In this document: in pieces, positions 15,858-23,967 of the stretch | Layout of the letters: every line of letters begins with the position of its first letter | Numbering within the stretch: the stretch's first letter is position 1 | Assembly (NCBI GenBank): GCA_902490735.1 | Contig: CABUFC010000001.1 | Location: forward strand, 1-64,000 | Source of the DNA: an uncultured Oscillospiraceae bacterium | GTDB lineage: Bacteria; Bacillota; Clostridia; Oscillospirales; Acutalibacteraceae | Length of the DNA stretch: 64,000 nucleotides | Reading direction: 5' to 3' | Position numbers and translations under genes: made by a program | The notes under the pieces: model-generated | Seen by the model: only the letters and a program-made list of their open reading frames with translations | Told to the model about the DNA's origin: nothing | Database searches by the model: none

Positions 15858-16059
15858 TTTGATTTTTTCAAAATGCAACTTTTACCTAAACGTTGTTAAA
15901 ACTGTAAACTAATACATACAAGAAGCTTTAATTACTATTCTCTTTTCAATATTTAACTGTACAAAAATTATTTGTGTATTAACCAAAAATGCTCTAAAGA
16001 CGGTTGTAAAAATAAAAGTTTTGTGATATAAATAATATAATAAAAAAACAGGTGGTATT

Positions 16060-16776
16060 ATGATAAAAACAATTTTTTTTGATTTAGACGGTACGCTTTT
16101 GCCGATGGATTACGACACCTTCGAAAAGGGATATTTTAGTCTTTTAATAAAAAAATTAATGCCGCTTGGTTTTAGTAAAGATGAAATAATAAACGGCGTA
16201 TGGTATGGCACTAAAGCCATGATGCAAAACGACGGTCAAATTTCAAACGAAGAAGTATTCTGGTCGAAATTCGGTTCTCTATTTAAAGAAAAAACAGATT
16301 TTTTAAAAATCCAGCTCGAAGATTTTTACGACAGTGATTTTGATAATGCCATTTCTTTTTGCGGGTTTAATCCGGCAGTTAAACATGCGTTGGATGAAAT
16401 AAGTCGAGCCGGCATAGAAATGGTTGTTGCGACTAATCCGATTTTTCCAAAAACCGCAACGGTAAAGCGCATTAAGTGGGCAGGACTTAATCCGGATGAT
16501 TTTAGCTATATTTCCACATATGAAAACTCGCACTATTGCAAGCCGAATGTAAATTATTACATCGAGATTTTAAATAAGTTGAATTTAAAACCGGATGAAG
16601 TTATTATGGTCGGTAACGACTTAACTGAGGATTTGGCCGCACAACAAGCCGGTATAAAAGTGTTTATTATTGACGACTGTTTGCTTAACACACAAAACAT
16701 CGATATTAATACGGTTTTACATGGCAATTTTGAAAGCTTTGTAGGTTGGCTTAAAACAAATATAAAGGGAAGATAA
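16060..16776 (+). CDS. HAD family hydrolase
   Basis: 238 residues. HAD motifs in order: FFDLDGTLLP near the N-terminus (nucleophile Asp), MVVATNP (motif II), YCKPN (motif III Lys) and MVGNDLTEDLAAQQAG (motif IV). A helical cap domain lies between motifs I and II, which is class C1. It probably dephosphorylates a small metabolite; the substrate is unknown. RBS AGGTGG precedes ATG. It is followed after 2 bases by the SGNH gene, so the pair is co-translated. Confidence 0.85.
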   Translation: MIKTIFFDLDGTLLPMDYDTFEKGYFSLLIKKLMPLGFSKDEIINGVWYGTKAMMQNDGQISNEEVFWSKFGSLFKEKTDFLKIQLEDFYDSDFDNAISFCGFNPAVKHALDEISRAGIEMVVATNPIFPKTATVKRIKWAGLNPDDFSYISTYENSHYCKPNVNYYIEILNKLNLKPDEVIMVGNDLTEDLAAQQAGIKVFIIDDCLLNTQNIDINTVLHGNFESFVGWLKTNIKGR

Positions 16777-16778
16777 AT

Positions 16779-17426
16779 ATGTTAAATCTTGGGAATGTTT
16801 TTATTTTGGGAGACAGTTATTCAACTTATGAAAACTTTATTCCGTCCGGCTATGCGTTTTATTATTCAAATAATGTTATTAAAGATACCGATGTTAATGA
16901 TGTTGAACAGACATGGTGGAAGCTTCTTTTAAACGAGACTAAATCTAAATTAGTTCAAAACAACAGTTGGTCCGGCACAACAATTTGCAATACCGGTTAT
17001 GACGGAGTTTATGCTGTTCATTCTTTTATTAATCGTTTTGACGAATTGGTCGGCAATGGTTTTTTTGAAAATAATAAGATTGATACCTTTTTTATTTTTG
17101 GCGCCACTAACGATAATTGGGCAGATGCGCCTATAGGAAGTTTAAAGTATTCAGATTACACAGAAGAAGAATTGAAATGTGTTTTGCCCGCGGTTTGTTA
17201 TTTGTTTAATAAAGTTAAAAACACACTGCCACACGCTAAAATAGTATCAATAATAAATACCGAGCTAAAACCTGAAATCACAAACGGTATAATGAAAGCA
17301 GCAGAACAAATCGGAATAGAAGCAATAGTTTTAAAAGAATTCGAAAAGAATGCCGGTCATCCAACCGTTGCCGGTATGAAGAACATAAAAAATCAAATTC
17401 AAGATTACTTATCAAAAATTTATTAA
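16779..17426 (+). CDS. SGNH/GDSL-like hydrolase
   Basis: 215 residues, cytoplasmic, with no signal peptide. Block I is FILGDSYST (Ser nucleophile), the middle block NNSWSGTTICN, block III FGATND (Asn), and the His of block V lies in NAGHPTVAGM. The protein is probably an esterase or deacetylase acting on a carbohydrate or small ester. It is part of a three-gene unit with the HAD hydrolase and the regulator. Confidence 0.8.
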   Translation: MLNLGNVFILGDSYSTYENFIPSGYAFYYSNNVIKDTDVNDVEQTWWKLLLNETKSKLVQNNSWSGTTICNTGYDGVYAVHSFINRFDELVGNGFFENNKIDTFFIFGATNDNWADAPIGSLKYSDYTEEELKCVLPAVCYLFNKVKNTLPHAKIVSIINTELKPEITNGIMKAAEQIGIEAIVLKEFEKNAGHPTVAGMKNIKNQIQDYLSKIY

Positions 17427-17445
17427 AGCTCGTTTGGAGGTAATT

Positions 17446-18039
17446 ATGAAAAATGTAAAAGCTACTGTGGCTAAAAACATTACCGAGCTCAGGCTTTTAA
17501 ACGATTTAACACAAAGTGATTTAGCTGAAAAACTGCATTACAGTGACAAAGCCGTTTCAAAATGGGAACGCGGAGAATCTGTGCCGGATATATCTGTACT
17601 TGTTGAAATCTGCGATATTTTTGGTGTGTCGCTTGATTATTTAGTAAACGATGAAAATATAGACGAAAAGGTTAAAGTAAATAGCGTCAAAGAAAAAAGA
17701 TATAATCATAAAGCGATAACGTTTTTATCTGTCGGTCTTGTGTTGTTTATCGCTATGTTTGCTTTTATATTAACATCTTTAATATCGAAAACGGCAACCT
17801 TTCAGTGGCTTTATTTTGTATATTCTGCGCCGATTTCTTTTATTGTGCTGTTGATTTTTAATTCGATTTGGTTTAATCCGCGGCACAATTATGTGATTAT
17901 TTCGCTTTTAATGTGGTCTGTTTTATCGGCAATACATTTTTCTTTTACGCTTGTTAACATAAATGTCAGCATGATTTATTTGCTTGGAATAATCGGACAA
18001 ATAATAATACTGCTTTGGTCTATAATTAAAAGGCCGTAA
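17446..18039 (+). CDS. XRE-family regulator with C-terminal membrane domain
   Basis: 197 residues from the ATG at 17446 with GGAGG 5 bases upstream. The XRE helix-turn-helix occupies about 5-65 (ITELRLLNDLTQSDLAEKLHYSDKAVSKWERGESVPDIS read in parts). Four hydrophobic segments cover about 90-195. This membrane-tethered arrangement is common in Firmicutes, but the signal is unknown. It probably regulates its own unit. Confidence 0.85.
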   Translation: MKNVKATVAKNITELRLLNDLTQSDLAEKLHYSDKAVSKWERGESVPDISVLVEICDIFGVSLDYLVNDENIDEKVKVNSVKEKRYNHKAITFLSVGLVLFIAMFAFILTSLISKTATFQWLYFVYSAPISFIVLLIFNSIWFNPRHNYVIISLLMWSVLSAIHFSFTLVNINVSMIYLLGIIGQIIILLWSIIKRP

Positions 18040-18040
18040 A

Positions 18041-18073
18041 AAAGCTCTCTACTTAAAGTAGAGAGCTTTTTCT
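18041..18073 (+). terminator. Terminator after the XRE regulator
   Basis: AAAGCTCTCTACT (18041-18053) pairs with AGTAGAGAGCTTT (18057-18069), followed by a T-run. Confidence 0.9.
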
Positions 18074-18087
18074 ACGCATTATATCAT

Positions 18088-18113
18088 AAAATCTACAAAA
18101 AGTAGATTTTTTC
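18088..18113 (+). terminator. Second hairpin with T-run before the glycolipid operon
   Basis: AAAATCTAC (18088-18096) pairs with GTAGATTTT (18102-18110) and is followed by TT. It stands just upstream of a -10-like TATAAT at 18129-18134. Confidence 0.45.
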
Positions 18114-18151
18114 GATCTTTTTTTCTTTTATAATTGTTTTGAGGTGAATAG

Positions 18152-18961
18152 ATGAATATTCTGTATTGCGGAGATTCAAATATAAAAAAGGGAATCGAGC
18201 TTTCGGTTAAATCGGTAATCAAATACAATAAAAATCCAGTTAACATATTTATCGTTACCGCAAACATAAATTTTGACGGCAAAAGCTATAAAAGCATTGA
18301 TGAGAACTTTGCGGAAAAGCTTCGTAAAACAGCAAAAAGCACAAACGAAGACAGCGATGTTTATTTAATTGATATCAGTGAAAAATTTTCGTCCGCTCTT
18401 CCGGTTGCTAATATGGACACGAGATTTACTCCGCTGTGTATGCTAAGACTTTTTGCCGATGAAATAGAAATTATTCCCGATAAGATTTTGTATCTTGACG
18501 CCGACGTGCTTTGCCTTAAAACCATTGACGAGCTTTACAATCAACCTATAGCCGATTTTGATCTTGCCGGCGTGCTCGACCGTTATGGATCGTGGCTTTT
18601 TAGGAAGCACATTTTTCATAGGGATTACTTAAACTCGGGCGTGCTTTTACTTAACATGGATAAAATCCGAAGTGACGGCTTGTTTAAGCGTTGTCGTGAA
18701 GTGTGCATAAGTAAAAAGATGTTTATGCCGGATCAATCGGCTATTAATAAGCTGGCAGTTAAAAAAATATTGCCGCGCAAATTTAACGAGCAGGGTAAAA
18801 TTAAAAGCGAGACCGTATTTAAGCATTTTGCGACCTTTTTTAGGTTTTTCCCTTACTTTAAAGCAATCACCGTAAAACCGTGGGAAGTTGAAAAAGTCCA
18901 TAAAGTTTTAAAGCTTTATTGCTTTGATGATATTATTTTAGAAGGAGATAACAATGAATAA
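18152..18961 (+). CDS. Glycosyltransferase family 8 protein
   Basis: 269 residues, a soluble GT-A fold. MNILYCGDSNIKKGIELSVKSV is the GT8 start. ILYLDADVLCL contains the metal-binding DxD, and NSGVLLLNMDKI and PDQSAINKL are further GT8 blocks. GT8 enzymes transfer glucose or galactose from UDP-sugars with retention. RBS GAGGTG precedes ATG. It overlaps the next GT8 gene by 8 bases and heads a six-gene operon. The acceptor is unknown, and the acyltransferase neighbours suggest a lipid. Confidence 0.88.
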   Translation: MNILYCGDSNIKKGIELSVKSVIKYNKNPVNIFIVTANINFDGKSYKSIDENFAEKLRKTAKSTNEDSDVYLIDISEKFSSALPVANMDTRFTPLCMLRLFADEIEIIPDKILYLDADVLCLKTIDELYNQPIADFDLAGVLDRYGSWLFRKHIFHRDYLNSGVLLLNMDKIRSDGLFKRCREVCISKKMFMPDQSAINKLAVKKILPRKFNEQGKIKSETVFKHFATFFRFFPYFKAITVKPWEVEKVHKVLKLYCFDDIILEGDNNE

Positions 18962-19907
18962 AGAAGTAATTTTATTTTTTACAATTGACGATAACTATGC
19001 GCCGTTTTTAGGGGTAGCACTGAATTCTGCCATAATAAATTCCGATAAAAACCGCAAATATAAGGCGATTGTTCTTCATCAGGGATTAAAAGAAGAAAAC
19101 GTAAAAAAATTGAAATCTCTTAAAACCGAAAATTTCAATATTGAACTTTTGCCGATGTCTGCTAATATGGACGCCATTAATGACCGTATGAGCAACAGAC
19201 TTCGCTGCGATTATTTTACGCTTACAATTTATTTCCGCCTGTTTATACCTGTTATGTTCCCCGAGTACGACAAAGCTGTATATATTGACAGTGATGTTGT
19301 TTTAAACGACGATGTCGGCAAACTATTCGATATTGATATCGGTGATAATTTTATCGGTGCTTGTAATGACCTGTCTATTGCCGATACGCCTCCGCTTGTA
19401 GCTTATACCGAAAATGCTGTAGGGGTTAAAGCCAACGAATATATAAATTCGGGCGTATTGCTTATGAATTTGAAAAAATTCCGTGACGCCGGCTTTGAAG
19501 AGCATTTTTTAAATCTTTTAACTACATATCATTTCGATACAATTGCACCGGACCAGGATTATATTAACGCTATTTGCAACGGTAAAATTTATTACTTAAA
19601 CGAAACGTGGGACGCCATGCCAAACGACGCCCGCCCAAGACTTGAACACCCCATGCTTATACACTATAATTTATTTGCAAAACCCTGGTGCTATGACGGC
19701 ATTCAGTATGCAGATGAATTTTGGTATTATGCTAAAGACAGCGGATATTTCGACGAGATAAAGGCCTTTAAAGAAGCATATTCCGACGAACAGAAAAAAG
19801 CCGACAGCGAATGCTTAGAACTCTTAGTAAAAAGAGGACTCGAAATTCCGGAAAATGACGTAACCTTTAAAAAGATTCATGAAACCGGAGGAAAAATTCG
19901 TTTATGA
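18954..19907 (+). CDS. Glycosyltransferase family 8 protein, second copy
   Basis: 317 residues. IDDNYAPFLGVALNSAI opens the GT8 fold. KAVYIDSDVVLNDD is the DxD motif. NSGVLLMNLKKF, APDQDYINAI and the C-terminal LIHYNLFAKPWCY complete the family pattern. It is clearly distinct from the gene upstream, so the two probably add successive sugars. RBS AAGGAG lies within the preceding gene, and a 4-base overlap joins it to the acyltransferase. Confidence 0.9.
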   Translation: MNKEVILFFTIDDNYAPFLGVALNSAIINSDKNRKYKAIVLHQGLKEENVKKLKSLKTENFNIELLPMSANMDAINDRMSNRLRCDYFTLTIYFRLFIPVMFPEYDKAVYIDSDVVLNDDVGKLFDIDIGDNFIGACNDLSIADTPPLVAYTENAVGVKANEYINSGVLLMNLKKFRDAGFEEHFLNLLTTYHFDTIAPDQDYINAICNGKIYYLNETWDAMPNDARPRLEHPMLIHYNLFAKPWCYDGIQYADEFWYYAKDSGYFDEIKAFKEAYSDEQKKADSECLELLVKRGLEIPENDVTFKKIHETGGKIRL

Positions 19908-20773
19908 TGATTCTTAATGATCGTCTGCCTGTTATAAAAAACATTGAAGAGTGTGCAAATAGCGGCGATTTTTATAAAAAAGTCGAACTAAATGATCCGC
20001 AATTCAGCGACGAACAGTTGCGGGAAATCAATGAAAAATATTTGCAAAATAAAGACAGTATTACATATAAACTTAAACGAAATATTGCCGTTTTGTTCGC
20101 AAAAATTTTTACAAGAAAAATCAATAAAGATACAGAGGTTTTGGGTGTAGAAAAAATCCCGAAAGATATTGGCGGATTTATAATTACAAGCAATCATTTT
20201 GGGCCGCTCGAAAACACGGTAATTAGGCGCTTAATTAATAAATTTGGCAGAAATAAGTTGAATATAATCAGCCAAACGAGCAATTTCGGGATGAAAGGAT
20301 TTATCGGTTTTTTAATGAACTATGCCGATACAATTCCGATTTCCAACGATCCACGCTATTTAGCCAGGGATTTTTTGGCACTTTTAAAAGAAAAATTAGT
20401 AATTAAAAAAGAGGCTGTTTTATTGTATCCCGAGCAGGAGATGTGGTTTAATTACAGAAAACCGCGCCCACCGAAAAACGGCGCATATTATTTTGCCGCA
20501 AAGCTTAACGTTCCGATTGTTTCATGCTTTATAGAAATTAAGGATTTAGACGAGGATGAGTCGCCTGAATTTAAAAAAACAGCCTATGTCCTTCATGTGC
20601 TCGATGTTCTTTATCCCGATGAAAAGCTAACCTCAAAAGAAAACGTAGAAAGTTTAAGCAATCGTGATTATGCTTTAAAAAAAGCGTGCTATGAAAGCGT
20701 CTATAAAAAACCACTCGAATATACCTTTAATAATGAAGATATAGCCGGTTGGAAAGGTGTTCGGGATGAATAG
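19904..20773 (+). CDS. PlsC-like acyltransferase, first copy
   Basis: 289 residues. The LPLAT catalytic block is ITSNHFGPLENTVI, with Glu where the family usually has Asp in HX4D. The later block is VLLYPEQEMW followed by KNGAYYFAAKLNVPIV. An N-terminal extension of ~65 residues precedes the domain. It probably acylates a glycerolipid or glycolipid at the membrane. RBS GGAGG lies inside the GT8 gene, with overlaps at both ends (4 and 8 bases). Activity with the Glu variant is uncertain. Confidence 0.8.
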   Translation: MMILNDRLPVIKNIEECANSGDFYKKVELNDPQFSDEQLREINEKYLQNKDSITYKLKRNIAVLFAKIFTRKINKDTEVLGVEKIPKDIGGFIITSNHFGPLENTVIRRLINKFGRNKLNIISQTSNFGMKGFIGFLMNYADTIPISNDPRYLARDFLALLKEKLVIKKEAVLLYPEQEMWFNYRKPRPPKNGAYYFAAKLNVPIVSCFIEIKDLDEDESPEFKKTAYVLHVLDVLYPDEKLTSKENVESLSNRDYALKKACYESVYKKPLEYTFNNEDIAGWKGVRDE

Positions 20774-21557
20774 ATCCGAACGTTTTTATAAAAGTTTTAA
20801 CGATGAATTTATAGAATCTAAAAAACAGGACTTTGTTTTGCCGAAAAATTACGAATACGAAAAAACGACCTTTTTTGGCAAAATATCTTCTGCCATTATT
20901 TATGGCTTAGCGGTGTTTTTTTCTTTTTTTTACTGCACGTTTTTTTTGCATTTAAAAGTTTACGGAAAAAAGAAAATTAAAAAGGTTAAAAGTGGATTTT
21001 TTCTGTATTCCAATCATACACAACCGGTAGGGGACGTTTTTATACCGGCTTTATCACTATTTCCAAAAAGAATATATACAGTGGTCTCCCTTGCAAATTA
21101 TGGCATACCTTTTATTGGAAAAATCCTTCCTTTTTTAGGCGCAATTCCAATTCAAGACAGTTTTTCCGGAATGAAAAAATTTAACAGCGCAATAGAAAGT
21201 AAAATTAAAAAAAGGCATCCGATAGTTATATATCCGGAAGCTCATGTTTGGGAATATTACAATAAAATAAGGCCTTTTCCTAATACTTCTTTTAAATTTC
21301 CCGTAAAATATAACGTACCGGCTTTTTCTCAAACCGTAACCTACAAAAAATCTAAAATTTTTAAACGCCCAATAATGGAAGTTTTTTTGGACGGACCGTT
21401 TTATCCTCAAACGGAGGAATCTGCTTTAAAAGCAGAAAATCTTAAAGAAAGAATTTATAATAAAATGCTTGACAGAAGCAAAAACAGTGATATAGAATTT
21501 ATAAAATACACTTTTGTAGATAAAGCGCAAAACGAGGTACGGAATAAAGACTTTTAG
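20766..21557 (+). CDS. PlsC-like acyltransferase, second copy
   Basis: 263 residues from the ATG at 20766, which has GGAAAGG 8 bases upstream; the GTG at 20757 is an alternative. A hydrophobic segment at about 39-58 is followed by YSNHTQPVGDVFIPAL, where the catalytic His and Asp are separated by five residues rather than four. VIYPEAHVWEYY matches the later block of the preceding gene. It is a paralogue of that gene but diverged. The pair could acylate two positions of one lipid, or act as a heterodimer. Confidence 0.78.
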   Translation: MNRSERFYKSFNDEFIESKKQDFVLPKNYEYEKTTFFGKISSAIIYGLAVFFSFFYCTFFLHLKVYGKKKIKKVKSGFFLYSNHTQPVGDVFIPALSLFPKRIYTVVSLANYGIPFIGKILPFLGAIPIQDSFSGMKKFNSAIESKIKKRHPIVIYPEAHVWEYYNKIRPFPNTSFKFPVKYNVPAFSQTVTYKKSKIFKRPIMEVFLDGPFYPQTEESALKAENLKERIYNKMLDRSKNSDIEFIKYTFVDKAQNEVRNKDF

Positions 21558-21566
21558 GAGATATTT

Positions 21567-23120
21567 ATGAAAATTTGTGTAATTCAACCCGCATATTCTT
21601 TAGATCCGGCAAAGCTTGAAGATTGCTTTAATGGAATGATAAAGCTTATGGATGGCTTTAACGAGCCGTGCGATCTAATTGTTATGCCGGAAAACTGTGA
21701 TATACCGGCTGCAGTTGTCGGCAGGGAGGCTGCCTTTAAAGCTTATGATAAATATCATGAAACCTTTATGCAAAAAGCAGTTGAATTAGCAAAACGCTGC
21801 CATGCTATTACATTTGTTAACTGCTATTATTTAAGCGATAAAGGCTACCGTAACACAACCTATGCTATTGACCGCAACGGTAATATTTTAGATAGATATT
21901 ATAAAGCCCATCTGACTCCTAAAGAAGAAGCTTTAAACGGTCTTTGCTTAGACGCTTCTTATGCTACAGAATATCACGAACCTAAAATTATCGAGATTGA
22001 GGGCATTAGGTTTGCATTTATGACCTGTTACGATTTTTATATGTACGAAGCATATCCGCAAATAGCGCGGATGCATCCGGATATTATTATCGGATGTTCG
22101 CACCAGCGCACGGATACCCACACGGCGCTTTCAATAATCAACCGCTTTTTGGCATATCATACAAATGCATATCTTGTGCGTGCATCTGTGTCTTTAGGCG
22201 AAGATTCTTTAATAGGTGGATGCAGCTGTGTTGTAGAGCCCGACGGAAATGTTTTATTTGATATGAAAAGCCGTGCAGGTCTTGAAGTTTGTGAAATTGA
22301 TCCGCATAAAAAATACTATAAAACACCCGGTTTTGGAAATTCAGGTAAAATTCCGCATTATGAATACATCGAACAGGGTAGAAGACCCTGGCTTTACCGG
22401 AACGCCGGCAGCGGTATTGTGCTTTTTGATAAAAAAATGCCTTATCCTCGCATTTGCGCGAATAAAAGCATTGATAGAGTTTCGCCTAAAAACAGTTTGG
22501 TAGCAGTTAACACAGCTATAGCTCTTGGTGCTGATGAAGTGACTTTTGATGTTAGCAAAACTAAAGACGGCGTCTTTGTGCTTTTAGACCCAAAAGACAA
22601 TAATTTAGAAAAAACATATGACGAGCTTTTAAACATTGATTACGGCAATGAGTATTTTAGAGGCTTAAAAGTTACGGCGTTAAACGATATTTTAAGAAAG
22701 CTTGCCGGCAGAATAATCATGAATTTACGGCTTGACTTCGGGCGCATAAACAACAGCGATATCGACAAAATTCTTAGCATGATAAAACTGTACGACTGTG
22801 AAAAGCACGTGTATTTTACCGCCGATTTAAAGAGTTTAGAGTATGTTAAATCTAAAACAAAAAGGTCTGCTGTGTCACTAATTGCCGGCGGCGATTTAAC
22901 CGCATCCTTAAACGAGGCGATAGGTATTAACGCCGACAAAATCGAAATTAATTCACAAAATATTAATAAGGATTTTATCGGCTTGGCACATAAAAACAAT
23001 ATAAAGGTAAATGTTTTAACAAACGGTGATGAACCATTAAGTAAAAACAGTCTGTTTAAAATGGGTGCAGATTGTATTATTACAGATGATTTAGCCGCAT
23101 TACAAAAAGATTATGAATGA
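21567..23120 (+). CDS. Nitrilase domain fused to a degenerate GDPD domain
   Basis: 517 residues. Residues 1-270 are a carbon-nitrogen hydrolase with an intact triad: Glu42 (VMPEN), Lys113 (YYKAHLTP), Cys154 (MTCYDFYMYEAYP). Residues about 300-517 follow the glycerophosphodiester phosphodiesterase barrel (SPKNSLVAVNTAIALGADEVTFDVSKTKDGVFVLL … GADCIITDD), but the catalytic HRG is NKS and the later His-Asp is Leu-Asp, so this half looks inactive. Nitrilase activity is amidase-like; the substrate is unknown. The degenerate half may bind a polar lipid head group. The gene lies in a tight operon, overlapping the phosphorylase gene by 8 bases. Confidence 0.8.
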   Translation: MKICVIQPAYSLDPAKLEDCFNGMIKLMDGFNEPCDLIVMPENCDIPAAVVGREAAFKAYDKYHETFMQKAVELAKRCHAITFVNCYYLSDKGYRNTTYAIDRNGNILDRYYKAHLTPKEEALNGLCLDASYATEYHEPKIIEIEGIRFAFMTCYDFYMYEAYPQIARMHPDIIIGCSHQRTDTHTALSIINRFLAYHTNAYLVRASVSLGEDSLIGGCSCVVEPDGNVLFDMKSRAGLEVCEIDPHKKYYKTPGFGNSGKIPHYEYIEQGRRPWLYRNAGSGIVLFDKKMPYPRICANKSIDRVSPKNSLVAVNTAIALGADEVTFDVSKTKDGVFVLLDPKDNNLEKTYDELLNIDYGNEYFRGLKVTALNDILRKLAGRIIMNLRLDFGRINNSDIDKILSMIKLYDCEKHVYFTADLKSLEYVKSKTKRSAVSLIAGGDLTASLNEAIGINADKIEINSQNINKDFIGLAHKNNIKVNVLTNGDEPLSKNSLFKMGADCIITDDLAALQKDYE

Positions 23121-23931
23121 ATTTGAAAAAGCAAAAGCAATTGCAGAACAGATAAAAAGTATCATTGGCTCGGTTCCGGATGTAGCTGTGGTTTTAGGCA
23201 GCGGACTCGGTGCATTTGCCGATAGTATTATCCCGCTACATACAATAAACTACTCGGATATTAAGCATTTTCCAAATGTGTCTGTAAGCGGGCATGCAGG
23301 TCAACTTATATTTGGCGAGATTGTTGGCAAAAAGATCTTAGCTTTTAACGGGCGTTTCCACGCGTATGAGGGGATAGATATTAAGGATGTAACCTTGTAT
23401 GTTAGGGTTTTAAAAGCGTTAAATGTTAATAAATTAATTGTCACCAATGCCGCCGGAGCTATAAATAAAAAATATAATGTCGGCGATTTAATGATTATAA
23501 AAGATCATATTTCTCTCTTTTGTGATTCGCCGCTTTTTGGGCCTAACGATGAAACTTTTGGACCAAGATTTCCCTCTATGGGTGAAGTTTACAGTAAAAG
23601 GTTTAGAGAGATTATTAAAAAAATAGGCAAAAAAAACCACATTAAGCTTCGCGAAGGGGTTTATGTTTACACAAAAGGGCCAATGATTGAAACTCCTGCG
23701 GAAATTGACCTGCTTCGAAGCCTTAAAGCCGATGCATGCGGCATGTCCACAGTGCCTGAAGCCATTGTCGCAAGCCATGAAAATATTGAACTTTTAGGAA
23801 TATCATGTATTACAAATATGGCGGCAGGGCATTCAAACCATTCTTTTTCACATGAAGACGTTTTGCGCCACGCAAAAAATGCCGAAAATAAGTTCAATAC
23901 ACTTTTTACTGAATTTATAAAACAAATATAA
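23113..23931 (+). CDS. punA: Purine nucleoside phosphorylase, trimeric type
   Basis: 272 residues, the full length of PNP-I. VVLGSGLGAFAD (phosphate loop), SVSGHAGQLIFGEI, NGRFHAYEGIDIKDVTLYVRV, TNAAGAIN, and CGMSTVPEAIVASHENIELLGISCITNMAAG are the family blocks. It splits inosine or guanosine with phosphate to the base and ribose-1-phosphate. Its place at the end of a glycolipid-like operon is odd, and may reflect a nucleoside head group or just read-through. It ends at a strong terminator. Confidence 0.93.
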   Translation: MNEFEKAKAIAEQIKSIIGSVPDVAVVLGSGLGAFADSIIPLHTINYSDIKHFPNVSVSGHAGQLIFGEIVGKKILAFNGRFHAYEGIDIKDVTLYVRVLKALNVNKLIVTNAAGAINKKYNVGDLMIIKDHISLFCDSPLFGPNDETFGPRFPSMGEVYSKRFREIIKKIGKKNHIKLREGVYVYTKGPMIETPAEIDLLRSLKADACGMSTVPEAIVASHENIELLGISCITNMAAGHSNHSFSHEDVLRHAKNAENKFNTLFTEFIKQI

Positions 23932-23934
23932 AAT

Positions 23935-23967
23935 GCACGCTATTGGGAACAATAGCGTGCGTTTTTA
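23935..23967 (+). terminator. Terminator of the glycolipid operon
   Basis: GCACGCTATT (23935-23944) pairs perfectly with AATAGCGTGC (23951-23960), followed by GTTTTTATT. Confidence 0.9.
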
